Below, piece by piece: positions 14,675 through 22,341 of a DNA stretch of 31,844 nucleotides (position 1 is its first letter; each line of letters opens with the position of its first letter). Where the stretch lies: the NCBI GenBank assembly GCA_045537575.1, contig JAZSPU010000014.1, forward strand, positions 1-31,844. The letters run 5' to 3'. The notes beneath the pieces were generated by a model that was not told the origin of the DNA, made no database searches, and saw nothing but the letters and a program-made list of their open reading frames with translations. The stretch comes from SIG607 sp045537575 (GTDB lineage: Bacteria > Bacillota > Clostridia > Oscillospirales > Acutalibacteraceae). Both the position numbers and the translations under genes were made by a program.

Positions 14675-17600
14675 ATGGCAACGAAATTTTCCGCCGTTTT
14701 CGGTGGATTTTTAGGAAGAAGAACCGCTGTGTTCGGCGACTGCGATATGACGAAATGCGAACTTGATATGGAAAAACGCAGTCTTTTTATAGAACTATTT
14801 AGCGATAAATACATAAGAAAAGAAAAAAAGGACGAGCTTTGTGCAACGCTGAAAAACGCACTTAAGACATCCTCTTTTTCCCTTACCCTTAATTTTTCAG
14901 ATAACTGCTTTTGCAAGGAAGCCTGTATTGATATTTGCGAACAGCTTCGTCAGGAATATGCTATTTTAAACGGCTATTTTAACTCTGCTGTTTATGAACT
15001 TAAGGAAGATACTCTTGATATTAAACTTGCCTTTGGCGGACTTGATACCATAGTGGGTATGGGCTTTGAAAAGCTATTTTCTAAAAAGGTTTACCAAATG
15101 TTTAATAAAAATATATCGGTAACCTTTTCGGGACAAACCGAAAGTGTTGAAATTCTTGCCCCCGAAGATGATATTCCTCTTCCCGAAGCTCCAAGTGAAG
15201 AAGAACAGCCCATTATAAAAGCAGAACATAAGGCTGAACCTATTCCCGTTTCAAGTGAAGGGTTGCCTGAATTTTTATATGATGTTGAGCTTTTCTACGG
15301 AAAGCATCTTGATAAAAGCTTTGTCCGTCTTATTGATATAATCCCCCCATCCGAAGGCAAAAAGGCAGTTGCAGGTTGGGGCGAGGTTTTCGGCTTTGAG
15401 ACAAAGGATATAAATACAAAACGAGGCCCCAGAACCATTGTAACCTTCTGCCTTAGCGATAAAACCAATTCCATTTACTGTAAAATGTTTATGACCGAAG
15501 AGGATATGGCTCTTATTAAGCCTGTAAAGGACGGCAATATTATTATCTTTAACGGCAGTTACAGTCTTGATGATTTTACGGGCAACTATATACTTGAGCC
15601 TAAGGTTATGGCTACCGCTAAAATGAAGGAAGAAACCGACGATTACGAGGATAAACGTGTTGAGCTTCATTGCCACACCAATATGTCGGCAAAGGATGCT
15701 ATTTCTCCTGCAGGAACCCTTATAAAACGCGCTTTTAAATGGGGACACAAGGCAATAGCCATTACCGACCACGGTGTTGTTCAGTCCTATCCTGCCATTG
15801 CCGAAGCCGTTTCGGGCATAAGAAAAGGCGGTGGAGAGTTTAAGGCAATTTACGGTGTTGAATCCTATTTTGCCGACGACACCAAGGGTGAAACCGATAT
15901 AACAAAATTAAAGACCTACCATCAGATTATTCTGGTTAAGGATTTAGTGGGACTTAAAAACCTTTATAAGCTTGTTTCAAAGGCTCACGTAGAGGATTTT
16001 TATAAGCGTCCCGTAACCCGAAGAAGCGAACTTGAAAAGCTGAGAGAAGGTCTTATTATAGGCAGCGCCTGTGAAGCAGGCGAGCTTTATGATGCCGTTG
16101 TTCACGGCAAAAGCGATGAAGAATTAATTGAAATTGCTTCATTTTATGATTATCTTGAAATTCAGCCTATCGGCAATAATGAATTTATGCTAAGAAAGGC
16201 GAATGAAGAAGAGAAGGTAAATAAGAAAACGGGAGAGAGAATCCCAAATATCTATAAAAAGGTAACAAGCGAAGAGGTTATTAAGGACTTTAACCGTAAG
16301 ATAGTCGAAATCGGTGATAAGCTTGGACTTCCCGTTGTTGCCACAGGCGACGTTCACTTCTGTAAAAAAGAGGACGTTATTTTAAGAAAAATTCTTATGG
16401 CGGCTCAAGGCTACGAGGATTTCGACCTTCAAGCGCCCCTATATCTTAAGACCACCGCTGAAATGATGGAGGACTTTAGTTACTTTGGGGAAAGAGCAAG
16501 AGAATTTGTAATTGATAATCCAAATAAAATTGCCGATATGGTAAGTGATGAGGTTATCCCTGTTCCCGAGGGTAACTATCCTCCCGTTATTGAAGGAAGC
16601 GATGATGAACTCAGACGAATTTGTTGGGAAAGAGCAAATTCAATGTACGGCTTTGAGGGAAAGGTGCCCGAAATAGTTGAAAAGCGCCTTAATAAAGAGC
16701 TTAACAGTATTATTAATAACGGCTTCTCCATAATGTACATTTCTGCTCAGAAGCTTGTTTCCTATAGCGAACAACACGGATATCTTGTAGGCTCCCGTGG
16801 TTCTGTAGGCTCTTCCTTTGTTGCTACTATGGCAGGTATTTCCGAGGTTAACCCTCTTGCTCCCCACTACTACTGTCCAAAATGCAGTTGGAGTCAGTTT
16901 TTTAGCAGCGCCGAAGTTGGCTCGGGCTTTGACCTTCCCGAAAAGAACTGTCCTCATTGCAACACTCCCCTAAAGCGTGACGGACACGATATTCCCTTTG
17001 AAACCTTCCTCGGCTTTAAGGGTGATAAGGTGCCTGATATTGACCTTAACTTCTCTGACGAATATCAAAGTGAAGTGCAAAAATATACCGAAACTCTTTT
17101 CGGTAAGGAAAACGTTTTTAAGGCGGGTACTATTTCTACCATTGCCGAAAAAACAGCCTTCGGTTACGTTAAGGCGTACTGTGAAAGAAAGGACATAACC
17201 TTAAGTCAGGCAGAAATGGAAAGACTTGCAAGGGCTGTAGAAGCCTCTAAAATCAAGGCTACCACAGGTCAGCACCCTGCAGGAATGATAGTTGTTCCAA
17301 GGGATAAAACCATTTACGATTTCTGTCCCATTCAGCACCCTGCAGATGATCCGAAGTCCGATATTTTAACCACCCACTTCGATTTCCATTCTATCCACGA
17401 TACCATATTAAAGCTTGACGAGCTTGGTCACGTTGTTCCTACTACATATAAATATCTTGAAGAATATACGGGAATAAGCGTAAATGATATTTCAATGTCA
17501 GATCCTGCCGTTTATAGCCTGTTTGTTTCAACTGAAGCTTTGGGAGTAACCCCCGAAGATATTGAATCCCAGACAGGAACCTTTTGTATCCCCGAATTCG

Positions 17601-18484
17601 GTACTGCTTTTGTACGAGGAATGTTAATGGACTGCCGTCCTCAAAACTTTGCAGACCTACTGCAGATTTCCGGACTTTCCCACGGTACAGACGTATGGCT
17701 TGGCAATGCAAAGGATCTAATTGACCAAGGCATTTGTACCATTTCAAACGTTATCGGTACCCGTGATAATATAATGGTTTATCTTATAAATCAGGGTATG
17801 GACGAGGGCAGAGCCTTCAAGATTACCGAAACGGTTCGAAAAGGTCTTGTTGCTAAAGGCAAGGTTAGTAAGGAAGACTGGGAGCAGATGGAAAATGATA
17901 TGAGGGCTGTTAACGTTCCCGAATGGTATATCGGCTCCTGTAAAAAGATTAAGTATATGTTCCCCAAAGCCCACGCTGCCGCTTACGTTATTTCGGCACT
18001 AAGACTTTGTTGGTACAAGGTGTATAAACCTCTTGAATTTTATTGCGCTTACTTTACAGCACGTCCCGAGGACGTTGATGCTCCCATTATTATGCAGGGC
18101 CATTCTGCTGTTAAGCGCTATATAAGAGAGATTAAAGAAAAGGGCAAGGAAGCAAGTAAAAAAGAGCTTGACGTTCTTGATAATATGTATATTTTCAATG
18201 AACTGATGAGCAGAGGAATAAAGGTGCTTCCCATTGACCTTAATAAATCTCACGCTGTTAAATTTATCCCCGAAGCAGAGGGTATGAGACTGCCCTTCGG
18301 TTCAATTTCCGGTATGGGTGATAAGGCGGCTTGGGACGTTTATGAAACTGCTCAAAAGGGTGATTTCATTTCTGTTGAAGATTTCCAAATGGAATCAGGG
18401 GTATCAAAGGCTATTGTTCAGTCTCTTGTTGACCTTGGCGTTATGAAGGATTTACCCGAGACAAATCAGATGTCGATGTTTTAA
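14675..18484 (+). CDS. polC: DNA polymerase III alpha subunit, PolC type, lacking the exonuclease domain
   Basis: A 1269-residue replicative polymerase. Domain order: PolC N-terminal domain (~1-150), acidic linker, OB domain (~215-325), PHP domain, polymerase palm/fingers, C-terminal clamp tail QMSMF. Catalytic aspartates are D788, D790 (PDIDLNF) and D915 (KLDELGH). A zinc finger is at C734/C737 and C759/C762. Usual PolC is about 1430 residues because a DEDD 3'-5' exonuclease is inserted in PHP. Here E396 and H416, which normally flank it, are only 20 residues apart, and no DVETTG motif exists anywhere. PHP ligands H332, H334, D341, H366, E396, H416, C466, D559 and H561 all appear present. 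The frame is continuous. It is the last gene of the operon, with a terminator directly at the stop. Confidence 0.96.
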   Translation: MATKFSAVFGGFLGRRTAVFGDCDMTKCELDMEKRSLFIELFSDKYIRKEKKDELCATLKNALKTSSFSLTLNFSDNCFCKEACIDICEQLRQEYAILNGYFNSAVYELKEDTLDIKLAFGGLDTIVGMGFEKLFSKKVYQMFNKNISVTFSGQTESVEILAPEDDIPLPEAPSEEEQPIIKAEHKAEPIPVSSEGLPEFLYDVELFYGKHLDKSFVRLIDIIPPSEGKKAVAGWGEVFGFETKDINTKRGPRTIVTFCLSDKTNSIYCKMFMTEEDMALIKPVKDGNIIIFNGSYSLDDFTGNYILEPKVMATAKMKEETDDYEDKRVELHCHTNMSAKDAISPAGTLIKRAFKWGHKAIAITDHGVVQSYPAIAEAVSGIRKGGGEFKAIYGVESYFADDTKGETDITKLKTYHQIILVKDLVGLKNLYKLVSKAHVEDFYKRPVTRRSELEKLREGLIIGSACEAGELYDAVVHGKSDEELIEIASFYDYLEIQPIGNNEFMLRKANEEEKVNKKTGERIPNIYKKVTSEEVIKDFNRKIVEIGDKLGLPVVATGDVHFCKKEDVILRKILMAAQGYEDFDLQAPLYLKTTAEMMEDFSYFGERAREFVIDNPNKIADMVSDEVIPVPEGNYPPVIEGSDDELRRICWERANSMYGFEGKVPEIVEKRLNKELNSIINNGFSIMYISAQKLVSYSEQHGYLVGSRGSVGSSFVATMAGISEVNPLAPHYYCPKCSWSQFFSSAEVGSGFDLPEKNCPHCNTPLKRDGHDIPFETFLGFKGDKVPDIDLNFSDEYQSEVQKYTETLFGKENVFKAGTISTIAEKTAFGYVKAYCERKDITLSQAEMERLARAVEASKIKATTGQHPAGMIVVPRDKTIYDFCPIQHPADDPKSDILTTHFDFHSIHDTILKLDELGHVVPTTYKYLEEYTGISVNDISMSDPAVYSLFVSTEALGVTPEDIESQTGTFCIPEFGTAFVRGMLMDCRPQNFADLLQISGLSHGTDVWLGNAKDLIDQGICTISNVIGTRDNIMVYLINQGMDEGRAFKITETVRKGLVAKGKVSKEDWEQMENDMRAVNVPEWYIGSCKKIKYMFPKAHAAAYVISALRLCWYKVYKPLEFYCAYFTARPEDVDAPIIMQGHSAVKRYIREIKEKGKEASKKELDVLDNMYIFNELMSRGIKVLPIDLNKSHAVKFIPEAEGMRLPFGSISGMGDKAAWDVYETAQKGDFISVEDFQMESGVSKAIVQSLVDLGVMKDLPETNQMSMF

Positions 18485-18510
18485 AAAAACACCCTTCGGG
18501 GTGTTTTTTT
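18483..18510 (+). terminator. Intrinsic terminator of the pyrH-polC operon
   Basis: Perfect 12-bp stem AAAAAAACACCC / GGGTGTTTTTTT around a TTCG tetraloop, overlapping the polC stop codon. Confidence 0.95.
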
Positions 18511-18808
18511 AAAAGGGAATAGGGACGAGGGAAAAGGGAATAGGGGACGATGCCCTTCATCCGCCCGTTTGGTTTTGATAAAATAATATTGTTATAACGG
18601 GTTGATGTGGGCATCAACCCCTACGTTGTTGCCGTATATATTTATTGGTATCTTGTAGGGGAGGGTCTCTGCGCCCTCCCGTTTAAATAGATGGCTGTGC
18701 GAAGAGCATAGGGAATAGGTTGTAGGGGCAATTCACGAATTGCCCGAAATGAACGGTTGATTCGTGAATCAATCCTACAAAAGCCCGTTTGGATTTATTA
18801 AAATAATA
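18511..18808. repeat. Intergenic mosaic of hairpin repeats, copy B
   Basis: No gene is seen in this ~300 bases. In order it holds: GGGAATAGGG units (18514-18546), an inverted copy of part of 8416-8438; a 26-base unit beginning GCCCGTTTGG (18563-18588), repeated at 18783-18808 with three mismatches; hairpin GGGTTGATG/CATCAACCC (18599-18620); hairpin GGGAGGG/CCCTCCC (18659-18680); another GGGAATAGG unit near 18710; and a two-hairpin element with an outer stem (18720-18780). Similar GC-rich hairpin repeats are common in intergenic DNA of Clostridia. Confidence 0.75.
18720..18780. repeat. 61-base three-way-junction repeat element
   Basis: Outer stem TTGTAGG (18720-18726) / CCTACAA (18774-18780) encloses hairpin GGGCAATTC/GAATTGCCC (18726-18745) and hairpin TTGATTC/GAATCAA (18757-18772). 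The loops are only two bases on paper, so real loops would be slightly larger. Confidence 0.6.
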
Positions 18809-18826
18809 AGGAATAATAAAAAAAGG

Positions 18827-18855
18827 TTGCAATTTTGTAACCTTTTTGTTATACT
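18827..18855 (+). promoter_or_regulatory. Promoter of the M23 peptidase gene with overlapping inverted repeat
   Basis: TTGCAA (18827-18832), 17 bases, TATACT (18850-18855). An inverted repeat AAAAAGGTT (18820-18828) / AACCTTTTT (18839-18847) spans the -35 box and spacer. ACAAATTTGT just downstream of the -10 is also self-complementary. Confidence 0.65.
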
Positions 18856-18900
18856 GTAAAAGTAACAAATTTGTAACTATTATTAAAAGGTGATTACAAA

Positions 18901-20109
18901 ATGATAAAAACGCAGTTTAAGGACCTGCTGTATAAAGCAGGAAGACTTCTTAATAAATCTAAATTTATAGTATTTGCTTTGCTTGTTGTTATAGGCATTT
19001 TTACCACTACCATTTATTCGGGAGTTACCGTTGCCTATGCTCTTGAATATAACGGTGAGGTTATAGGACAGATTAAGGATAAGGCTGAGTATGACGAGGC
19101 AGTAGCCATAGTTAACGAAATGATGGAGGACGTTAATTTCGAGGATTATGCCTATACTCCCCAGTTTAAAGTGACTTTGGCAAGTGAAAACAGTCTTACC
19201 TCTCCAAGCAGTGTTGCCGAAAGTCTTGTGGAAAAGACCGCTTCTATCGAAAAGGGCGTTCGTGTATGTATAAACGGCAAAACCACAGCCTATATAAAAG
19301 AGGAATATGACGCAAGAAAACATATCGAAAACTACCTTTTAAATTACGTGGAGGATAAGGATTTTGTTTCGTCCTTTGTTGCTCCCGTTGAATGTATTGA
19401 CGGTTATTTCTTAAAGAGTGAATTTACTTCCTTTAGTGTTTTTGAAGCTCTCATTGAGTCTTTGGACGTTCAGTCGGTAAAGACTATTAAAACCGAAAAG
19501 GAAATAAAATTTGATACTATTAAAAAGAGAAGCGACAGCTTTTCTATGGGACTGGTTAAAACCGAGTCCGAGGGTGTAAAGGGCTTAAAATACAGCGTAA
19601 GTCAGATTATTATGGTAAACGGTGAAGAAATAAAAACCGAATACGTAGGTGACGAAATTGTAAAAGAGCCTGTTGATAAGGTAGTTATAGTGGGCAACCG
19701 TGGTAACTACATAAAGGCTTCTTGGATAGAAACGCTTGATGCAATATGGCCGCTTCAGAAGGTAAAGGGACAAAATATTTCTTCTTATTGGGGCGATGAC
19801 AGAAACCATAAGGGAATGGATATTGCAAGTGCATACGGCACCGAAATATATGCCGTTCAGGACGGTACCGTTATTGAAGCGGAATATGATGACGGCTACG
19901 GATATCACCTTGTTATTGAACACGACGGCGAACTTAAAACCCTTTACGCTCACGCAAGTCAGCTTTGTGTAACCAAAGGGCAAAAGGTGAATAAGGGTGA
20001 CCTTATCGCCTTTGTTGGCTCAACGGGAATGTCCACAGGAAACCATCTGCATTTTGAGGTTATCCGTAAGGGCGAAAAACTAGACCCGTACTATTTTCTT
20101 GGACTATAA
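18901..20109 (+). CDS. Membrane-anchored G5/M23 peptidoglycan endopeptidase
   Basis: A 402-residue protein. A single hydrophobic segment at ~20-48 anchors it with the bulk outside. A poorly conserved extracellular region (~50-190) is followed by a G5 domain (~194-266) and a C-terminal LytM/M23 domain. Zinc ligands fit H303 and D307 (HKGMDIA) and H384, with catalytic His H351 (YAHAS) and H382 (HLHFEV). M23 enzymes cut cross-bridge or stem-peptide bonds in peptidoglycan, and G5 domains are thought to bind wall sugars or metal. The set resembles clostridial wall-remodelling or SpoIIQ-like proteins, but no sporulation role can be deduced. AAAGGTGAT precedes the ATG. It is a single-gene unit between repeats, with its own promoter and terminator. 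Confidence 0.92.
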   Translation: MIKTQFKDLLYKAGRLLNKSKFIVFALLVVIGIFTTTIYSGVTVAYALEYNGEVIGQIKDKAEYDEAVAIVNEMMEDVNFEDYAYTPQFKVTLASENSLTSPSSVAESLVEKTASIEKGVRVCINGKTTAYIKEEYDARKHIENYLLNYVEDKDFVSSFVAPVECIDGYFLKSEFTSFSVFEALIESLDVQSVKTIKTEKEIKFDTIKKRSDSFSMGLVKTESEGVKGLKYSVSQIIMVNGEEIKTEYVGDEIVKEPVDKVVIVGNRGNYIKASWIETLDAIWPLQKVKGQNISSYWGDDRNHKGMDIASAYGTEIYAVQDGTVIEAEYDDGYGYHLVIEHDGELKTLYAHASQLCVTKGQKVNKGDLIAFVGSTGMSTGNHLHFEVIRKGEKLDPYYFLGL

Positions 20110-20139
20110 AAAAACGGACTCGAAAGAGTCCGTTTTTTT
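20108..20139 (+). terminator. Intrinsic terminator of the M23 gene
   Basis: Perfect 14-bp stem AAAAAAACGGACTC / GAGTCCGTTTTTTT around a GAAA tetraloop, overlapping the stop codon. Confidence 0.95.
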
Positions 20140-20140
20140 A

Positions 20141-20259
20141 GGCTCTAGGCTCTAGGTTCTAGGTTTGACGGGCGGATGTGGGCATCCGCCCCTACTTTCC
20201 CTACTCCCTACTCCCTACTCCCTGTATCGCAACGCGATACCCCTAGCTCCTATTCCCTA
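20141..20259. repeat. Intergenic mosaic repeat, copy C
   Basis: Three GGCTCTAGG/GGTTCTAGG units are followed by hairpin GGGCGGATG/CATCCGCCC with TGGG loop (20170-20191), CCCTACTCCC units, hairpin GTATCGC/GCGATAC (20224-20240) and CTCCTATTCCCTA. The block 20195-20259 is a direct-orientation relative of 8421-8488. Confidence 0.75.
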
Positions 20260-20260
20260 A

Positions 20261-20289
20261 TTGACAACATACTACATATGGTGTATAAT
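20261..20289 (+). promoter_or_regulatory. Consensus promoter of parE-parC
   Basis: TTGACA (20261-20266), 17 bases, TATAAT (20284-20289), both perfect. The parE ATG lies 49 bases downstream. Confidence 0.9.
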
Positions 20290-20337
20290 ATTTCCATATG
20301 GGCATAATATTTGTATATATAAAGGAGTTAACCTTTA
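20275..20337 (+). promoter_or_regulatory. Direct repeat over the parE -10 and hairpin on its ribosome site
   Basis: CATATGGTGTATAATATTT (20275-20293) is repeated as CATATGGGCATAATATTT (20295-20312), 20 bases apart, about two helical turns. Further on, TAAAGG (20320-20325) and CCTTTA (20332-20337) can pair across AGTTAA, covering part of the AAAGGAG ribosome site. Both are candidate control sites; the -10 similarity may simply mean a second, weaker promoter. Confidence 0.4.
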
Positions 20338-22320
20338 ATGGCAGTTAAAAAAGCAGAGTATAATAACGAAAGTATCACCCAACTTAAAGGACCTGACCAA
20401 GTAAGGCTTCGTCCTGCGGTTATTTTTGGTTCTGACGGTCTTGATGGCTGTGAACATTCGGTTTTTGAAATTATTTCAAACTCAGCAGATGAGGCAAGAG
20501 AGGGATACGGTAAAAAGATAATTGTTACCAAATATGTTGACCGTTCTGTAGAGGTGCAGGATTTTGGTCGTGGTGCACCGGTTGATTTTAATAATAAAGA
20601 ACAGCAGTATAATTACGTACTTTTATTCGAAACTCTTTATGCCGGAAGTAAATATAATACCAATAACGGTGGAGATTATGAATACTCTATAGGACTTAAC
20701 GGACTTGGTCTTGCGTCAACACAATTCGCAAGTGAGTATATGGACGTTGAGATAAAGCGCGACGGATATATTTATAATCTTCATTTTGAAAAGGGCTTTA
20801 ATATAGGCGGTCTTAAAAAGGAAGAATATAGCGGTAAGGATACGGGTACAAAAATAAGATGGAAGCCTGACCTTGATGTTTTTACAGAGATAGACATTCC
20901 GACAGAATACTTTGTTGATACTTTAAAGCGACAAGCGGTAGTGAATGAAGGGGTTTCATTTATTTTTCGAGAACAGCAAGGAAATAAATTCATTGAAAAA
21001 GAAATATGTTATAAAAACGGTATTGCCGATTATATTGGCGAAATTATTGGTGAGGATTTTATAACCTCAGTACAGACTTGGAATACTGAGCGCAAAGGTC
21101 GTGACCGTGAGGACAAGCCTGAGTATAAGGTTAAAATAAATGCAGCACTTTGTTTTTCTAATAAAAAACAACTCAAGGAATATTATCATAATTCCAGTTG
21201 GCTTGAGCACGGTGGTGCTCCCGAAAAGGCGGTAAGAAATGCCTTTACTTATCAGATAGATGCTTACATTAAACAGCAAAACAAATATCAGAAAAATGAA
21301 AGTAAAGTCACATTCCAAGATATTGAAGAGTGTCTAGTTATCGTTATTTCCTCTTTTTCTACCCTTGTTTCCTACGAAAATCAAACCAAGAAGGCCATAA
21401 CAAACAAATTTATACAAGAAGCGATGACCGATTTTTTCAGGCATCAACTTGAAGTGTATTTTATCGAAAATAAGGCAGATGCAGACAAAATTGCCGACCA
21501 AGTGCTTATAAATAAGCGAAGCAGGGAAAAGAGCGAAAAGGAAAGAATTAATATTAAGAAAACCCTTTCCACAGGCAATGCCCTTAGTGACAGAGTACAG
21601 AAATTCGTTGACTGCCGAAGCAGAGACGTAGGCGAACGTGAGCTTTATATAGTTGAGGGTGATTCGGCTCTTGGTTCTTGTAAACTTGCCCGTGACGCCG
21701 CTTTTCAGGCTATTATGCCTGTAAGAGGTAAAATCCTTAACTGCTTAAAGGCTGAATACGATAAAATCTTTAAGAGTGAAATTATTACCGACCTACTTAA
21801 AGTGCTTGGCTGCGGTGTTGAGGTAAAATCAAAGGCAAACAAAAATCTTTCTAACTTTGATATAAGAAACCTTCGTTGGAGTAAGATAATAATATGTACC
21901 GATGCCGACGTGGACGGCTTTCATATTAGAACCCTTATTTTAACGATGATATATAGACTTATGCCCACCCTTATTCATGAGGGCAGAGTATTTATTGCAG
22001 AGACTCCTCTTTACGAAATAAATACCAAAAGTATGACCTATTTTGCTTATGATGAAAACGAAAAACGTGAGATTTTAGCAAAAATAGAGGGTGAAAAATA
22101 TAATCTTCAGCGTTCAAAGGGACTTGGTGAAAACCAGCCCGATATGATGAACCTTACTACTATGAACCCCGAAACAAGACGTCTTATAAAGATTAGCCCC
22201 ACCGATGCCGAACAAACGGCTCAAATATTTGATATGCTTTTGGGCGACGACCTTAATGGCAGAAAAGATTATATTAGTGAGAACGGCTATCTGTATATGG
22301 ATGACGTTGACGTAAGCTAA
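20338..22320 (+). CDS. parE: Topoisomerase IV subunit B-like protein
   Basis: A 660-residue type IIA topoisomerase ATPase/TOPRIM subunit. GHKL motifs: E44, N48 and D51 in EIISNSADEA, DFGRGAP, and GLNGLG in the ATP lid (usually GLHGVG). The transducer and TOPRIM follow: VEGDSALGS (E440) and TDADVDG (D522, D524, D526), then GRVFIAETPLYEI and QRSKGLGE. The EGDSALGS block differs from the usual EGDSAGGS, marking it as a divergent branch. It pairs with the adjacent ParC/GyrA-type gene, and the A subunit lacks an obvious GyrA box, so topoisomerase IV (decatenation) is preferred over gyrase. It has a consensus promoter of its own. Confidence 0.9.
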   Translation: MAVKKAEYNNESITQLKGPDQVRLRPAVIFGSDGLDGCEHSVFEIISNSADEAREGYGKKIIVTKYVDRSVEVQDFGRGAPVDFNNKEQQYNYVLLFETLYAGSKYNTNNGGDYEYSIGLNGLGLASTQFASEYMDVEIKRDGYIYNLHFEKGFNIGGLKKEEYSGKDTGTKIRWKPDLDVFTEIDIPTEYFVDTLKRQAVVNEGVSFIFREQQGNKFIEKEICYKNGIADYIGEIIGEDFITSVQTWNTERKGRDREDKPEYKVKINAALCFSNKKQLKEYYHNSSWLEHGGAPEKAVRNAFTYQIDAYIKQQNKYQKNESKVTFQDIEECLVIVISSFSTLVSYENQTKKAITNKFIQEAMTDFFRHQLEVYFIENKADADKIADQVLINKRSREKSEKERINIKKTLSTGNALSDRVQKFVDCRSRDVGERELYIVEGDSALGSCKLARDAAFQAIMPVRGKILNCLKAEYDKIFKSEIITDLLKVLGCGVEVKSKANKNLSNFDIRNLRWSKIIICTDADVDGFHIRTLILTMIYRLMPTLIHEGRVFIAETPLYEINTKSMTYFAYDENEKREILAKIEGEKYNLQRSKGLGENQPDMMNLTTMNPETRRLIKISPTDAEQTAQIFDMLLGDDLNGRKDYISENGYLYMDDVDVS

Positions 22321-22341
22321 AGGTAAGGAGAAAAAATAACT

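Noticed and set aside
15275..15772. 165-residue minus-strand ORF inside polC
   Set aside because: Antisense to the OB/PHP part of PolC, which is conserved at protein level; no start signals.
15860..15922. A frameshift or sequencing error as the reason for the missing PolC exonuclease
   Set aside because: The frame is continuous, there is no leftover exonuclease fragment in any frame nearby, and the flanking PHP strands join through a sensible linker. An assembly deletion still cannot be excluded.
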